12,182 bases of DNA from Prevotella sp. CAG:1092 (GTDB taxonomy: Bacteria > Bacteroidota > Bacteroidia > Bacteroidales > Bacteroidaceae): NCBI GenBank assembly GCA_000436915.1, contig HF994173.1, positions 1-12,182 on the forward strand. The letters run 5' to 3'. The notes beneath the pieces are model-generated. The model saw only the letters and a program-made list of their open reading frames with translations, was not told where the DNA came from and made no database searches. The translations under genes and the position numbers were made by a program. This document shows, piece by piece, positions 1-5,348 of the stretch (the first letter of the stretch is position 1; each line of letters begins with the position of its first letter).

Positions 1-74
1 GTGCACGGTACGTTCTTACCGTCGGCACTGAAAACGGATGTCATTCCGATTTTCTTTCCTAATAATCCTGGCAT
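1..74 (-). CDS. rplC: 50S ribosomal protein L3, N-terminal fragment
   Basis: The ATG lies at 72-74 and the reading runs off the left edge, giving 24 complete codons plus two bases. The peptide starts MPGLLGKKIGMTSVFSADGK, which is the conserved start of bacterial L3 (short hydrophobic start, GKKIGMT motif). L3 is a primary assembly protein of the large subunit and reaches the peptidyl-transferase centre. It lies 50 bases after rpsJ on the same strand, which is the usual order at the head of the S10 operon, so it is probably co-transcribed with rpsJ. Only the start is visible, so nothing can be said about the rest of the gene. Confidence 0.93.
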   Translation of the reverse strand, partial: MPGLLGKKIGMTSVFSADGKNVPC

Positions 75-124
75 TTCAATAAAATTTTAAAATGATTGAT
101 TTTGTTTTTGTGAGATAATTGTTA

Positions 125-430
125 TTATACCTTGATTTCTACTTCAACACCTGAAGGCAACTCAAGCTTCATAAGAGCGTCTACAGTCTTAGCTGTTGAG
201 CTGTAGATGTCGATCAAACGCTTGAAATCTGAAATCTGGAACTGCTCGCGTGACTTCTTGTTAACGAAGGTTGAGCGGTTAACGGTAATGATGCGCTTGT
301 GAGTTGGCAATGGAATAGGACCACTTACGATAGCGCCTGTAGCCTTAACGGCCTTAACAATTTTCTCAGCTGACTTATCAACCAACATGTGGTCGTAAGA
401 CTTCAGCTTAATTCTAATTTTCTGACTCAT
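125..430 (-). CDS. rpsJ: 30S ribosomal protein S10
   Basis: This encodes 101 residues, the usual length of bacterial S10. S10 is a small-subunit head protein and also the partner of NusB in transcription antitermination. The sequence shows the family pattern: IRIKLKSYDH near the start, the GPIPLPTHKRIITV stretch around residues 37-50, and a C-terminal ELPSGVEVEI strand. I chose the ATG at 428-430 (MSQKIRIKLK). An upstream in-frame TTG at 434-436 would add two residues but has no support in the family. The gene follows fusA by 115 bases and precedes rplC by 50, linking the str and S10 operons as is common in Bacteroidetes. I see no Bacteroidetes-type promoter in the fusA-rpsJ gap, so read-through from the str promoter is likely. 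Confidence 0.96.
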   Translation of the reverse strand: MSQKIRIKLKSYDHMLVDKSAEKIVKAVKATGAIVSGPIPLPTHKRIITVNRSTFVNKKSREQFQISDFKRLIDIYSSTAKTVDALMKLELPSGVEVEIKV

Positions 431-470
431 TGTCAATTAAGTTGATTAAAAAAATTATTGTTTTATGAAG

Positions 471-512
471 TGGGGTACGTCAGATAAGAGTCATTCGCTA
501 CCTGACGCCCCA
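471..512 (-). promoter_or_regulatory. Hairpin in the fusA-rpsJ gap
   Basis: TGGGG (471-475) pairs with CCCCA (508-512) and CGTCAG (478-483) pairs with CTGACG (502-507). A two-base TA bulge sits on one arm and the loop is 18 bases, giving an 11-bp GC-rich stem. On the transcript it lies after the fusA stop and 41 bases before the rpsJ start codon. A run of seven U occurs roughly 18-25 bases further on, too far for a standard intrinsic terminator. It could be a partial attenuator, an RNA processing site or a protein-binding leader for the S10 operon. The pairing is visible; the role is inferred. Confidence 0.45.
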
Positions 513-1007
513 TATCAAGTTGTTTGTATGCTTTAAGCAATGTTATTAGAGGAGCTCGGCATGACCGTTAACCTCTTCGAGAACTGCCTTAGCAATGCTT
601 GCTGACAGCGGCTCGTGGTGATCGTACTCCATAGAGCTTGTTGCACGACCAGAAGTGATTGTACGGAGAGCGGTTACATAACCGAACATCTCTGCCAATG
701 GAACCATAGCCTTAACGATACGTGCACCGCTACGAGCCTCTTCCATACCCTGAACCATACCACGACGCTTGTTCAAGTCACCGATTACATCACCCATGTT
801 CTCCTCTGGAGTAACAACCTCTACCTTCATGATAGGCTCCATGAGGGTTGGCTTAGCCTTAGGACAGAGAACCTTGAATGCCTGGTGAGCAACGAGCTCA
901 AATGACAACTGGTCAGAGTCAACTGGGTGGAAACTACCATCAGTAAGAGTAACCTTCAAGCCAGTCATTGGGAAACCACCGAGAACACCGTTCTTGAGGC
1001 AGTCCTT

Positions 1008-1053
1008 GAATCCCTTCTGTACAGATGGGATGAATTCCTTAGGCACGTTACCA
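1008..1053 (-). repeat. Second copy of the fusA residue 536-551 segment
   Basis: This 46-base stretch repeats 1296-1341 at an offset of exactly 288 bases, with five mismatches that I counted. The two copies encode NVPKEFIPSVQKGF and NIPKEFIPSVEKGF, so they differ at two amino acids and come from different alleles. These copies bound the inserted material. Because 288 is a multiple of three, both flanking parts of fusA keep the same frame. Confidence 0.9.
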
Positions 1054-1134
1054 GGCGCTTGTTCAAGTCACCGATTACGTCACCCATGTTCTCTTCTGGA
1101 GTAACAACCTCTACCTTCATGATAGGCTCCATGA
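1054..1134 (-). repeat. Displaced fusA piece A (residues about 606-632)
   Basis: Bases 1056-1134 repeat 766-844 in direct orientation at an offset of 290, with two mismatches in 79. The source encodes MEPIMKVEVVTPEENMGDV and the following GDLNKR, the domain V entry of EF-G. In its displaced position it is out of frame with the gene. Both mismatches (789/1079 and 804/1094) look like third-position changes, as expected between strains. Confidence 0.88.
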
Positions 1135-1202
1135 AACGTTACCACCCTTAACCTCGTTAATGAACTGCAAGTCGCCTTCCTTGTAATCCTCGTCCTTAGG
1201 AC
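1135..1202 (-). repeat. Displaced fusA piece B (residues about 517-539)
   Basis: This segment repeats 1332-1399 in direct orientation at an offset of 197, with six mismatches in 68. In its own frame it reads DEDYKEGDLQFINEVKGGNV, while the source copy has DEDYKEDDLQFINEVKGGNI. The Val at the end matches the allele seen in the 3' part of the gene (1008-1053), which suggests that the insert and the 3' part come from the same second allele. Confidence 0.87.
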
Positions 1203-1295
1203 TACCCTGGTTACACTCAACCTTGAACTCACGCTTCAAACGGTCGATAATGATATCGAGGTGAAGCTCACCCATACCAGAGATAATGGTCTGAC
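1203..1295 (-). repeat. Displaced fusA piece C (residues about 449-480)
   Basis: This segment repeats 1511-1603 in direct orientation at an offset of 308, with four mismatches in 93. The source encodes the ISGMGELHLDIIIDRLKREF region of EF-G domain III. It is joined directly to the end of the 5' fusA part at 1295/1296 and is out of frame there. That frame contains the TGA (1236-1238) that ends the 570-residue product. Confidence 0.88.
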
Positions 1296-2972
1296 GAATC
1301 CCTTCTCTACAGAGGGGATGAACTCCTTAGGAATGTTACCACCCTTAACCTCGTTGATGAACTGCAAGTCGTCCTCTTTGTAATCTTCGTCCTTAGGACC
1401 GATAGTAACATCGATACAAGCGAACTTACCACGACCACCAGACTGCTTCTTATATGTCTCACGGCTCTGAGCTGTGCCCAAGATAGCCTCCTTATAGTTA
1501 ACCTGTGGCTTACCCTGGTTGCACTCAACCTTGAACTCACGCTTCAGACGGTCGATGATGATGTCGAGGTGAAGCTCACCCATACCAGAGATAATGGTCT
1601 GACCACTCTGCTCGTCGGTACGAACGGTGAAGGTTGGGTCCTCTTCAGCAAGCTTAGCAAGACCGTTATCGAGCTTAGCGATGTCAGCCTGGCTCTTTGG
1701 TTCAACTGCGATAGAGATTACGGTATCAGGGAATGTCATTGACTCCAATACGATAGGATTGTTCTCATCACAAAGAGTATCACCAGTACGGATATCCTTG
1801 AAACCTACACCTGCGCCGATATCACCAGCGTCGATTGTCTCCATAGGAATTTCCTTATTAGAGTTCATCTGGAACAAACGGCTGATACGCTCCTTCTTGC
1901 GTGAACGTGGGTTGTAAACATAAGAACCTGCAACAACCTTACCTGAATAAACGCGGAAGAATACCAAACGTCCCATGAATGGGTCGGTAGCAATCTTAAA
2001 TGCGAGAGCTGAAGTAGGCTCATCCTCAGATGGCTTACGATCCTCTTCTTCATCAGTATCAGGGTTTGTACCTACGATATTCTCTGTATCAAGTGGTGAA
2101 GGCAAGAATGCACAAACATAGTCAAGAAGTGGCTGCACACCCTTGTTCTTATATGAAGAACCGAGAAGCATTGGAGTAAGCTCCATAGAGATAGTACCCT
2201 TGCGGATAGCAGCGATGAGCATATCCTCTGGAACCTCCTCACCTTCGAGATAAAGCTCGGCGAGCTCATCATCGAAGTTAGCTGCATTCTCAAGCATCTT
2301 ATCGCGCCACTCCTGAGCCTCGTCAACGAGGTCAGCAGGAATATCCTCTACGTCATACTCAGCACCCATAGTCTCATCGTGCCAAAGGATAGCCTTCATC
2401 TTAATAAGGTCAACAAGACCCTTGAAGTTTTCTTCTGCACCGATAGGAATCTGAATAGGGCAAGGATTTGCACCAAGGATGTCCTTCATCTGCTGTACAG
2501 TCTCAAAGAAGTCTGCACCAGAACGGTCCATCTTGTTTACGTAACCGATACGTGGTACATTGTACTTGTCAGCCTGACGCCATACAGTCTCAGACTGTGG
2601 CTGAACACCGTCAGCAGCTGAATAAGTAGCAACAGCTCCATCAAGAACACGGAGTGAACGCTCTACCTCAGCAGTAAAGTCAACGTGTCCCGGAGTATCG
2701 ATCAAGTTGATCTTATAAGAGTTGCCCTTATAGTTCCAGTTACAAGTTGTAGCAGCAGAGGTAATAGTAATACCACGCTCCTGCTCCTGTGCCATCCAGT
2801 CCATGGTAGCAGCACCATCATGAACCTCACCGATTTTGTGAGTTTTTCCTGTATAGAAAAGGATACGCTCAGAAGTTGTTGTCTTACCGGCATCGATGTG
2901 AGCCATAATACCGATATTACGAGTCAAATGTAAATCGCGAGTTGCCATTGTCTTTTTACCTAATTAAATATA

Positions 2973-3449
2973 TTAGAATCTGAAGTGAGCGAATGCACGG
3001 TTAGCCTCAGCCATACGGTGCATATCTTCCTTACGCTTGTATGCGCCACCCTGATTGTTGTAAGCATCCATAATTTCAGCTGCGAGTTTGTCAGCCATTG
3101 ACTTACCACTACGCTTACGAGCGAAAGCGATCAAGTTCTTCATAGAGATACTTTCCTTGCGATCAGGACGAATTTCTGTTGGTACCTGGAATGTAGCACC
3201 ACCGATACGACGGCTCTTTACCTCAACCTGAGGAGTGATATTATCAAGTGCCTGCTTCCAAATTTCAAGTGGGCTCTTCTCTTCCTTAGCCATCTTTTCC
3301 TTTACGACATCAAGAGAGTTGTAGAAAATCTTATATGAGGCATTCTTCTTGCCATCAAACATAAGATGATTAACGAATTTTGAGACCTTCTGGTCGTTGA
3401 AGACTGGATCTGGAAGAACCAAGCGCTTCTTTGGTTTTGCTTTTCTCAT
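2973..3449 (-). CDS. rpsG: 30S ribosomal protein S7
   Basis: The gene encodes 158 residues, the usual length in Bacteroidetes. S7 nucleates assembly of the 30S head by binding the 3' major domain of 16S rRNA, and it lines the E-site. The sequence shows the family features: basic start MRKAKPKKR, the DPVFND and KFVNHLM segments, the VEVKSRRIGGATFQVPTEIR motif around residues 75-95, and the C-terminal KREDMHRMAEANRAFAHFRF end typical of full-length S7. Only 24 bases separate it from fusA, so the two are co-transcribed. In E. coli, S7 represses its operon by binding the rpsL-rpsG gap, which makes the long structured gap upstream of this gene interesting. Confidence 0.97.
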   Translation of the reverse strand: MRKAKPKKRLVLPDPVFNDQKVSKFVNHLMFDGKKNASYKIFYNSLDVVKEKMAKEEKSPLEIWKQALDNITPQVEVKSRRIGGATFQVPTEIRPDRKESISMKNLIAFARKRSGKSMADKLAAEIMDAYNNQGGAYKRKEDMHRMAEANRAFAHFRF

Positions 3450-3487
3450 TTTTTGTATTAAAATTATATTCTGCTTGGGGCTGTCAT

Positions 3488-3515
3488 ACGTTCTTCAACG
3501 TCCACTCTTGGACAT
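3488..3515 (-). promoter_or_regulatory. Two overlapping hairpins just upstream of rpsG
   Basis: On the transcript strand, ACGTT (from 3501) and AACGT (ending 3488) form a 5-bp stem with a GAAG loop. GTCCA/TGGAC (3500-3513, loop AGAG), extended by an A-U and a G-U pair to 3498-3515, forms a stem of up to 7 bp. Both stems use bases 3498-3501, so in their full form they exclude each other. They sit 39-66 bases before the rpsG start codon. The complementarity is visible; a switch function is only an inference. Confidence 0.4.
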
Positions 3516-3555
3516 TTACTCAACCTGTTTTTAACAATTCTCCAGCAAAACGATT

Positions 3556-3577
3556 AAAAAAAAACTAAATTCTTAGT
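3556..3577 (-). terminator. Weak terminator or attenuator-like element in the rpsL-rpsG gap
   Basis: On the transcript ACTAA (from 3577) pairs with TTAGT (to 3564) around a GAAT loop and leads directly into nine U (3564-3556). The stem is short and AT-rich, so termination would be weak and rpsG-fusA would still be transcribed. It follows four bases after the long stem at 3582-3694, and the two together could act as an attenuator. The alternative is chance in an AT-rich spacer. Confidence 0.35.
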
Positions 3578-3581
3578 CAAG

Positions 3582-3694
3582 AGCAAGGATAAGTTCCTGC
3601 GTTCCCCGGTTTCTTCACTTTCCCCGAGCCAGATTCCGAAGTTTTGTGTCAACCACAAGCTTACCAATCAAACAACTCAAGAACTTATCCTGCT
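3582..3694 (-). ncRNA. Long-range stem in the rpsL-rpsG gap, possible ribosomal-protein leader
   Basis: AGCAAGGATAAGTTC (3582-3596) is the reverse complement of GAACTTATCCTGCT (3681-3694), apart from one bulged base: a 14-bp stem enclosing 84 bases. Inside the loop are a 5-bp hairpin (TTGTG/CACAA, 3644-3658) and two CGGGGAA direct copies on the transcript, 18 bases start to start. The 270-base gap is long for adjacent genes of one ribosomal operon and holds no ORF. By analogy with the E. coli str operon, where S7 binds the rpsL-rpsG gap, this could be an autoregulatory site. No family was recognised, so this remains a candidate. Confidence 0.35.
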
Positions 3695-3719
3695 TTTTAG
3701 TTAGGCTTTACAGCGTTGA

Positions 3720-4103
3720 TTACTTCTTAGCGGCCTTTGGACGCTTAGCTCCGTACTTAGAGCGACGCTGTGTACGGTTTGTAACACCAGCGGTATCAAG
3801 AGTACCACGAACGATGTGATAACGTACACCTGGAAGGTCCTTTACACGACCACCGCGAACGAGCACGATTGAGTGCTCCTGCAAGTTGTGTCCCTCTCCT
3901 GGAATGTAAGAGTTAACTTCCTTAGAGTTTGTCAAACGAACACGGGCAACCTTACGCATTGCCGAATTAGGCTTCTTAGGAGTGGTTGTGTATACACGAA
4001 CGCATACACCGCGACGCTGAGGGCAAGAATCCAAAGCTGGAGACTTACTCTTGTCTACCAATACTGTTCTGCCTTTTCTTACTAACTGTGAAATAGTAGG
4101 CAT
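3720..4103 (-). CDS. rpsL: 30S ribosomal protein S12
   Basis: The gene encodes 127 residues, against 124 in E. coli, with a slightly longer basic tail (RPKAAKK). S12 sits at the decoding centre and affects accuracy. The family core is fully present: CPQRRGVCVRVYTTTPKKPNS (residues 27-47), the IPGEGHNLQEHS segment, and RGGRVKDLPGVRYH. K43 and K88, where changes commonly give streptomycin resistance, are both lysine, so there is no visible ribosomal resistance allele. D89, the site of methylthiolation in many bacteria, is also present. It is the first gene of the str operon here, with its own promoter at 4198-4228 and a leader of about 85 bases. The start MPTISQLVRKGR is the standard one. Confidence 0.97.
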   Translation of the reverse strand: MPTISQLVRKGRTVLVDKSKSPALDSCPQRRGVCVRVYTTTPKKPNSAMRKVARVRLTNSKEVNSYIPGEGHNLQEHSIVLVRGGRVKDLPGVRYHIVRGTLDTAGVTNRTQRRSKYGAKRPKAAKK

Positions 4104-4197
4104 AATTTAAAATTTTTAATTTATATTTATTTTGTTTATTATCAACGCTTTACAACATTGCATTAATACATCTAATCTACAATGCCGTTTCGGGCTG

Positions 4198-4228
4198 CAA
4201 AGGTACAAACTTTTTGCTAAAATACATA
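4198..4228 (-). promoter_or_regulatory. Bacteroidetes-type promoter for rpsL
   Basis: On the minus strand TACCTTTG (4205-4198) matches the -7 consensus TAnnTTTG exactly. Nineteen bases upstream is TATG (4228-4225), a one-base departure from the -33 TTTG. This puts the transcript start near 4190 and gives a leader of roughly 85-90 bases before the rpsL ATG. It is the clearest promoter for the ribosomal block in this window. Confidence 0.72.
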
Positions 4229-4259
4229 TATATAAAGACAAAAAAGATTTAGCAAAAAG
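4210..4259. repeat. 12-bp inverted repeat across the rpsL promoter
   Basis: CTTTTTGCTAAA (4210-4221) and TTTAGCAAAAAG (4248-4259) are perfect reverse complements separated by 26 bases. The arms flank and partly cover the spacer and -33 region of the rpsL promoter. This could be an operator for a dimeric regulator bound on two half-sites. It could also be coincidence helped by AT-rich composition. Confidence 0.45.
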
Positions 4260-4281
4260 AAGTATTTAACATAATATAACA

Positions 4282-4324
4282 AATGATAGCATATTTTAGT
4301 TACTCGCTAATATATGCTATCATT
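4282..4324 (-). terminator. Terminator-like hairpin after the DUF3467 gene
   Basis: AATGATAGCATAT (4282-4294) and ATATGCTATCATT (4312-4324) form a perfect 13-bp stem. An inner near-pairing (TTTAG with CTAAT) shortens the loop to about seven bases. It lies 56 bases after the DUF3467 stop and upstream of the rpsL promoter, so it separates the two transcription units. The U-rich tail on the transcript is short (TTTGTTATATT), so termination efficiency is uncertain. Confidence 0.6.
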
Positions 4325-4379
4325 ATTTGTTCAGCAAGATGAGAGTGTCTCATCTGCCATTGGATAAAAAGTAATATCT

Positions 4380-4712
4380 TTAAGCCTCACCGCTTCCGAA
4401 AGGAGCGATAGTGCGACCAGCAGCGTCAGGCTGCTGCATCTGAGGGATTTCGATAGGACCGAATTCCTTCTCATACTTCAATACATTTTCCTGAAGAGCT
4501 GCCAAGAGACGCTTTGCATGCTCAGGAGCGAGGATGACGCGAGAGCAAACCTCAGGCTTAGGCATACCAGGAAGGATGCGTGCGAAGTCGAGGATGAAAT
4601 CGCTATGAGAATGAGAGATGAGTGCGAGGTTTGAATAAACACCAGAAGCTACTTCTGGCTTAAGTTCAAGCTGGAACTGCTGTCCAGCCTGTGGGTTCTT
4701 GTTATCAGACAT
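4380..4712 (-). CDS. DUF3467 domain-containing protein
   Basis: This small soluble protein of 110 residues belongs to the DUF3467 family, found widely in Bacteroidetes and of unknown function. Visible family features are the FQLELKPEVASGVYSNLALISHS segment (residues about 13-35), a DFILDFARILPGMPKPEVCSRVILAPEHAKRLL core (38-70), and a helical segment ending KYEKEFGPIEIP. There is no signal peptide or membrane segment, so it should be cytoplasmic. In many Bacteroidetes as I recall, this gene lies between rpoC and rpsL. Here it keeps its place ahead of rpsL, but a beta-galactosidase lies upstream instead of rpoC. It has its own promoter (4817-4848), a leader of about 97 bases with competing stems, and a terminator. 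The fixed link to ribosomal genes hints at a role in gene expression, but that is only inference. Confidence 0.88.
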   Translation of the reverse strand: MSDNKNPQAGQQFQLELKPEVASGVYSNLALISHSHSDFILDFARILPGMPKPEVCSRVILAPEHAKRLLAALQENVLKYEKEFGPIEIPQMQQPDAAGRTIAPFGSGEA

Positions 4713-4763
4713 TGTTCAATAATGTTTTTAGGTTATTATTATATATAAATATGTATAGTAGAT

Positions 4764-4803
4764 TACGAAGGTCTTGATTTCGTAGTTTGCGTCATCTAAG
4801 ACC
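4764..4803 (-). promoter_or_regulatory. Competing stems in the DUF3467 leader
   Basis: On the transcript, GGTCTT (from 4803) can pair with AAGACC (ending 4770), and TACGAA (from 4784) can pair with TTCGTA (ending 4764). The order of arms is 1, 2, 1', 2', so the two stems interleave: they form either a pseudoknot or, more likely given zero bases between arms 1' and 2', mutually exclusive hairpins. The element ends 51 bases before the start codon. Complementarity is seen directly; regulation is inferred. Confidence 0.38.
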
Positions 4804-4816
4804 CTCTATCTAAATG

Positions 4817-4848
4817 CAAATTTACTAAAAACATTTATGCTGTGCAAA
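4817..4848 (-). promoter_or_regulatory. Bacteroidetes-type promoter for the DUF3467 gene
   Basis: On the minus strand TTTG (4848-4845) is followed after 20 bases by TAAATTTG (4824-4817), an exact match to the TTTG / TAnnTTTG pattern of the Bacteroidetes primary sigma factor at allowed spacing. Transcription would start near 4810, giving a leader of about 97 bases. Confidence 0.75.
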
Positions 4849-4859
4849 TTTTCAATATC

Positions 4860-5136
4860 ATTTTTTCCATTTGAAATAGTGATATAATAGATAAAACATT
4901 AAATGAAGGACTGTAATCACGGATAAATTCCATAATATGAAAAGCAATACAACGAAGAAAAGGTGAGATTGCAAGCCTTTTATAGCCTTTGTAGTAGATT
5001 TTCTTAATAAAAGTAAGAAAAAACATAGATTAGTGCTAAAATTTAGAATTATAGGCAAAGCGATGCTGCAAGTAGCTTTCATTCAACAACTTAAATAACT
5101 TCGTTCGTTATCGAAACTATATCTCGAGCAATCTAT
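4860..5136. other. AT-rich spacer without a convincing gene
   Basis: This part of the gap between the DUF3467 promoter and the beta-galactosidase terminator has only two short overlapping minus-strand readings (74 and 63 codons). Both are rich in Leu, Phe and Ile, are in different frames, match no family I know and have no clear ribosome binding site. I treat them as chance. I see no tRNA or other RNA gene here. Function, if any, is unknown. Confidence 0.55.
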
Positions 5137-5224
5137 GCTTTCTATCAAACGTATCTTTGCTTTCTACCAAAGATATTTTTGCTTACTGTCAAATGTCAAC
5201 ATGATTACTATCAAATATATTTTA
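5137..5224. repeat. Four degenerate 22-bp tandem repeats
   Basis: Units at 5137-5158, 5159-5180, 5181-5202 and 5203-5224 follow each other without gaps. All are exactly 22 bases, and ten positions do not vary, including TT at 3-4, CT at 6-7 and CAAA at 10-13. The core reads roughly CTATCAAA. Units 1 and 2 agree at 18 of 22 positions; the others have diverged more. A 22-base period is about two helical turns, which would place a protein on one DNA face. The array lies between the beta-galactosidase terminator and the DUF3467 promoter. It has no spacer/repeat alternation, so it is not CRISPR. Confidence 0.6.
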
Positions 5225-5234
5225 TCACAAGAAA

Positions 5235-5286
5235 AACCCTACATTCGAGTATCTTTTATCCCCAAAAGATACTCGAATGTAGGGTT
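5235..5286 (-). terminator. Perfect 23-bp stem terminator after the beta-galactosidase gene
   Basis: Left arm 5235-5257 and right arm 5264-5286 are perfectly complementary over 23 bases, with a 6-base loop (5258-5263). On the minus-strand transcript the stem is followed by U residues (GGGTTTTTC), the form of an intrinsic terminator 62 bases after the stop codon. The stem is longer than needed for termination, so it may also stabilise the message 3' end. A-rich flanks on the other side could allow activity in both directions, though no plus-strand gene is present. Confidence 0.85.
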
Positions 5287-5348
5287 ATAGGCTTAACGAA
5301 CAAAGAGGTCGTTGCCAAAGTTTGTTATCTCATACTGGTTATTATGTA

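Larger units (their letters stand above)
546..2948 (-). pseudogene. fusA: Elongation factor G, interrupted by a 288-base scrambled insert
   Basis: EF-G is the GTPase that drives ribosomal translocation. The start MATRDLHLTRNIGIMAHIDA is normal. The G motifs are intact: P-loop AHIDAGKT at residues 16-23, DTPGH at 84-88, NKMD at 138-141. Frame is correct to residue 551 (PKEFIPSVEKGF, domain IV). It then enters foreign codons and stops at TGA 1236-1238, giving a 570-residue product without the rest of domain IV or domain V. The remaining C-terminal part is read in the same frame from 1046 to 546. Deleting the 288 bases between the two copies of the residue 536-551 segment gives 705 codons (704 residues), the normal length for this phylum. 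The insert consists of pieces of fusA itself. Identity as fusA is certain; whether the break exists in the cell is doubtful, since EF-G is essential. Confidence 0.93.

Noticed and set aside
1236..1238. Recoded TGA (selenocysteine) in fusA
   Set aside because: The codons around it are out of frame with EF-G because of the scrambled insert, and EF-G has no selenocysteine.
3450..3719. A tRNA or small protein gene in the rpsL-rpsG gap
   Set aside because: I found no cloverleaf arms, anticodon stem or plausible reading frame. The pairing fits a leader-type structure better.
3720..4103. Streptomycin-resistance allele of rpsL
   Set aside because: K43 and K88 are both the wild-type lysine.
4835..5082. 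Two overlapping minus-strand readings rich in Leu/Phe (63 and 74 codons)
   Set aside because: They are in different frames, low in complexity, and the 63-codon one overlaps the DUF3467 promoter. Chance readings in AT-rich DNA are more likely than small membrane proteins.
5137..5224. CRISPR array
   Set aside because: The units are adjacent, with no unique spacers, and have diverged. There are no cas genes in the window.
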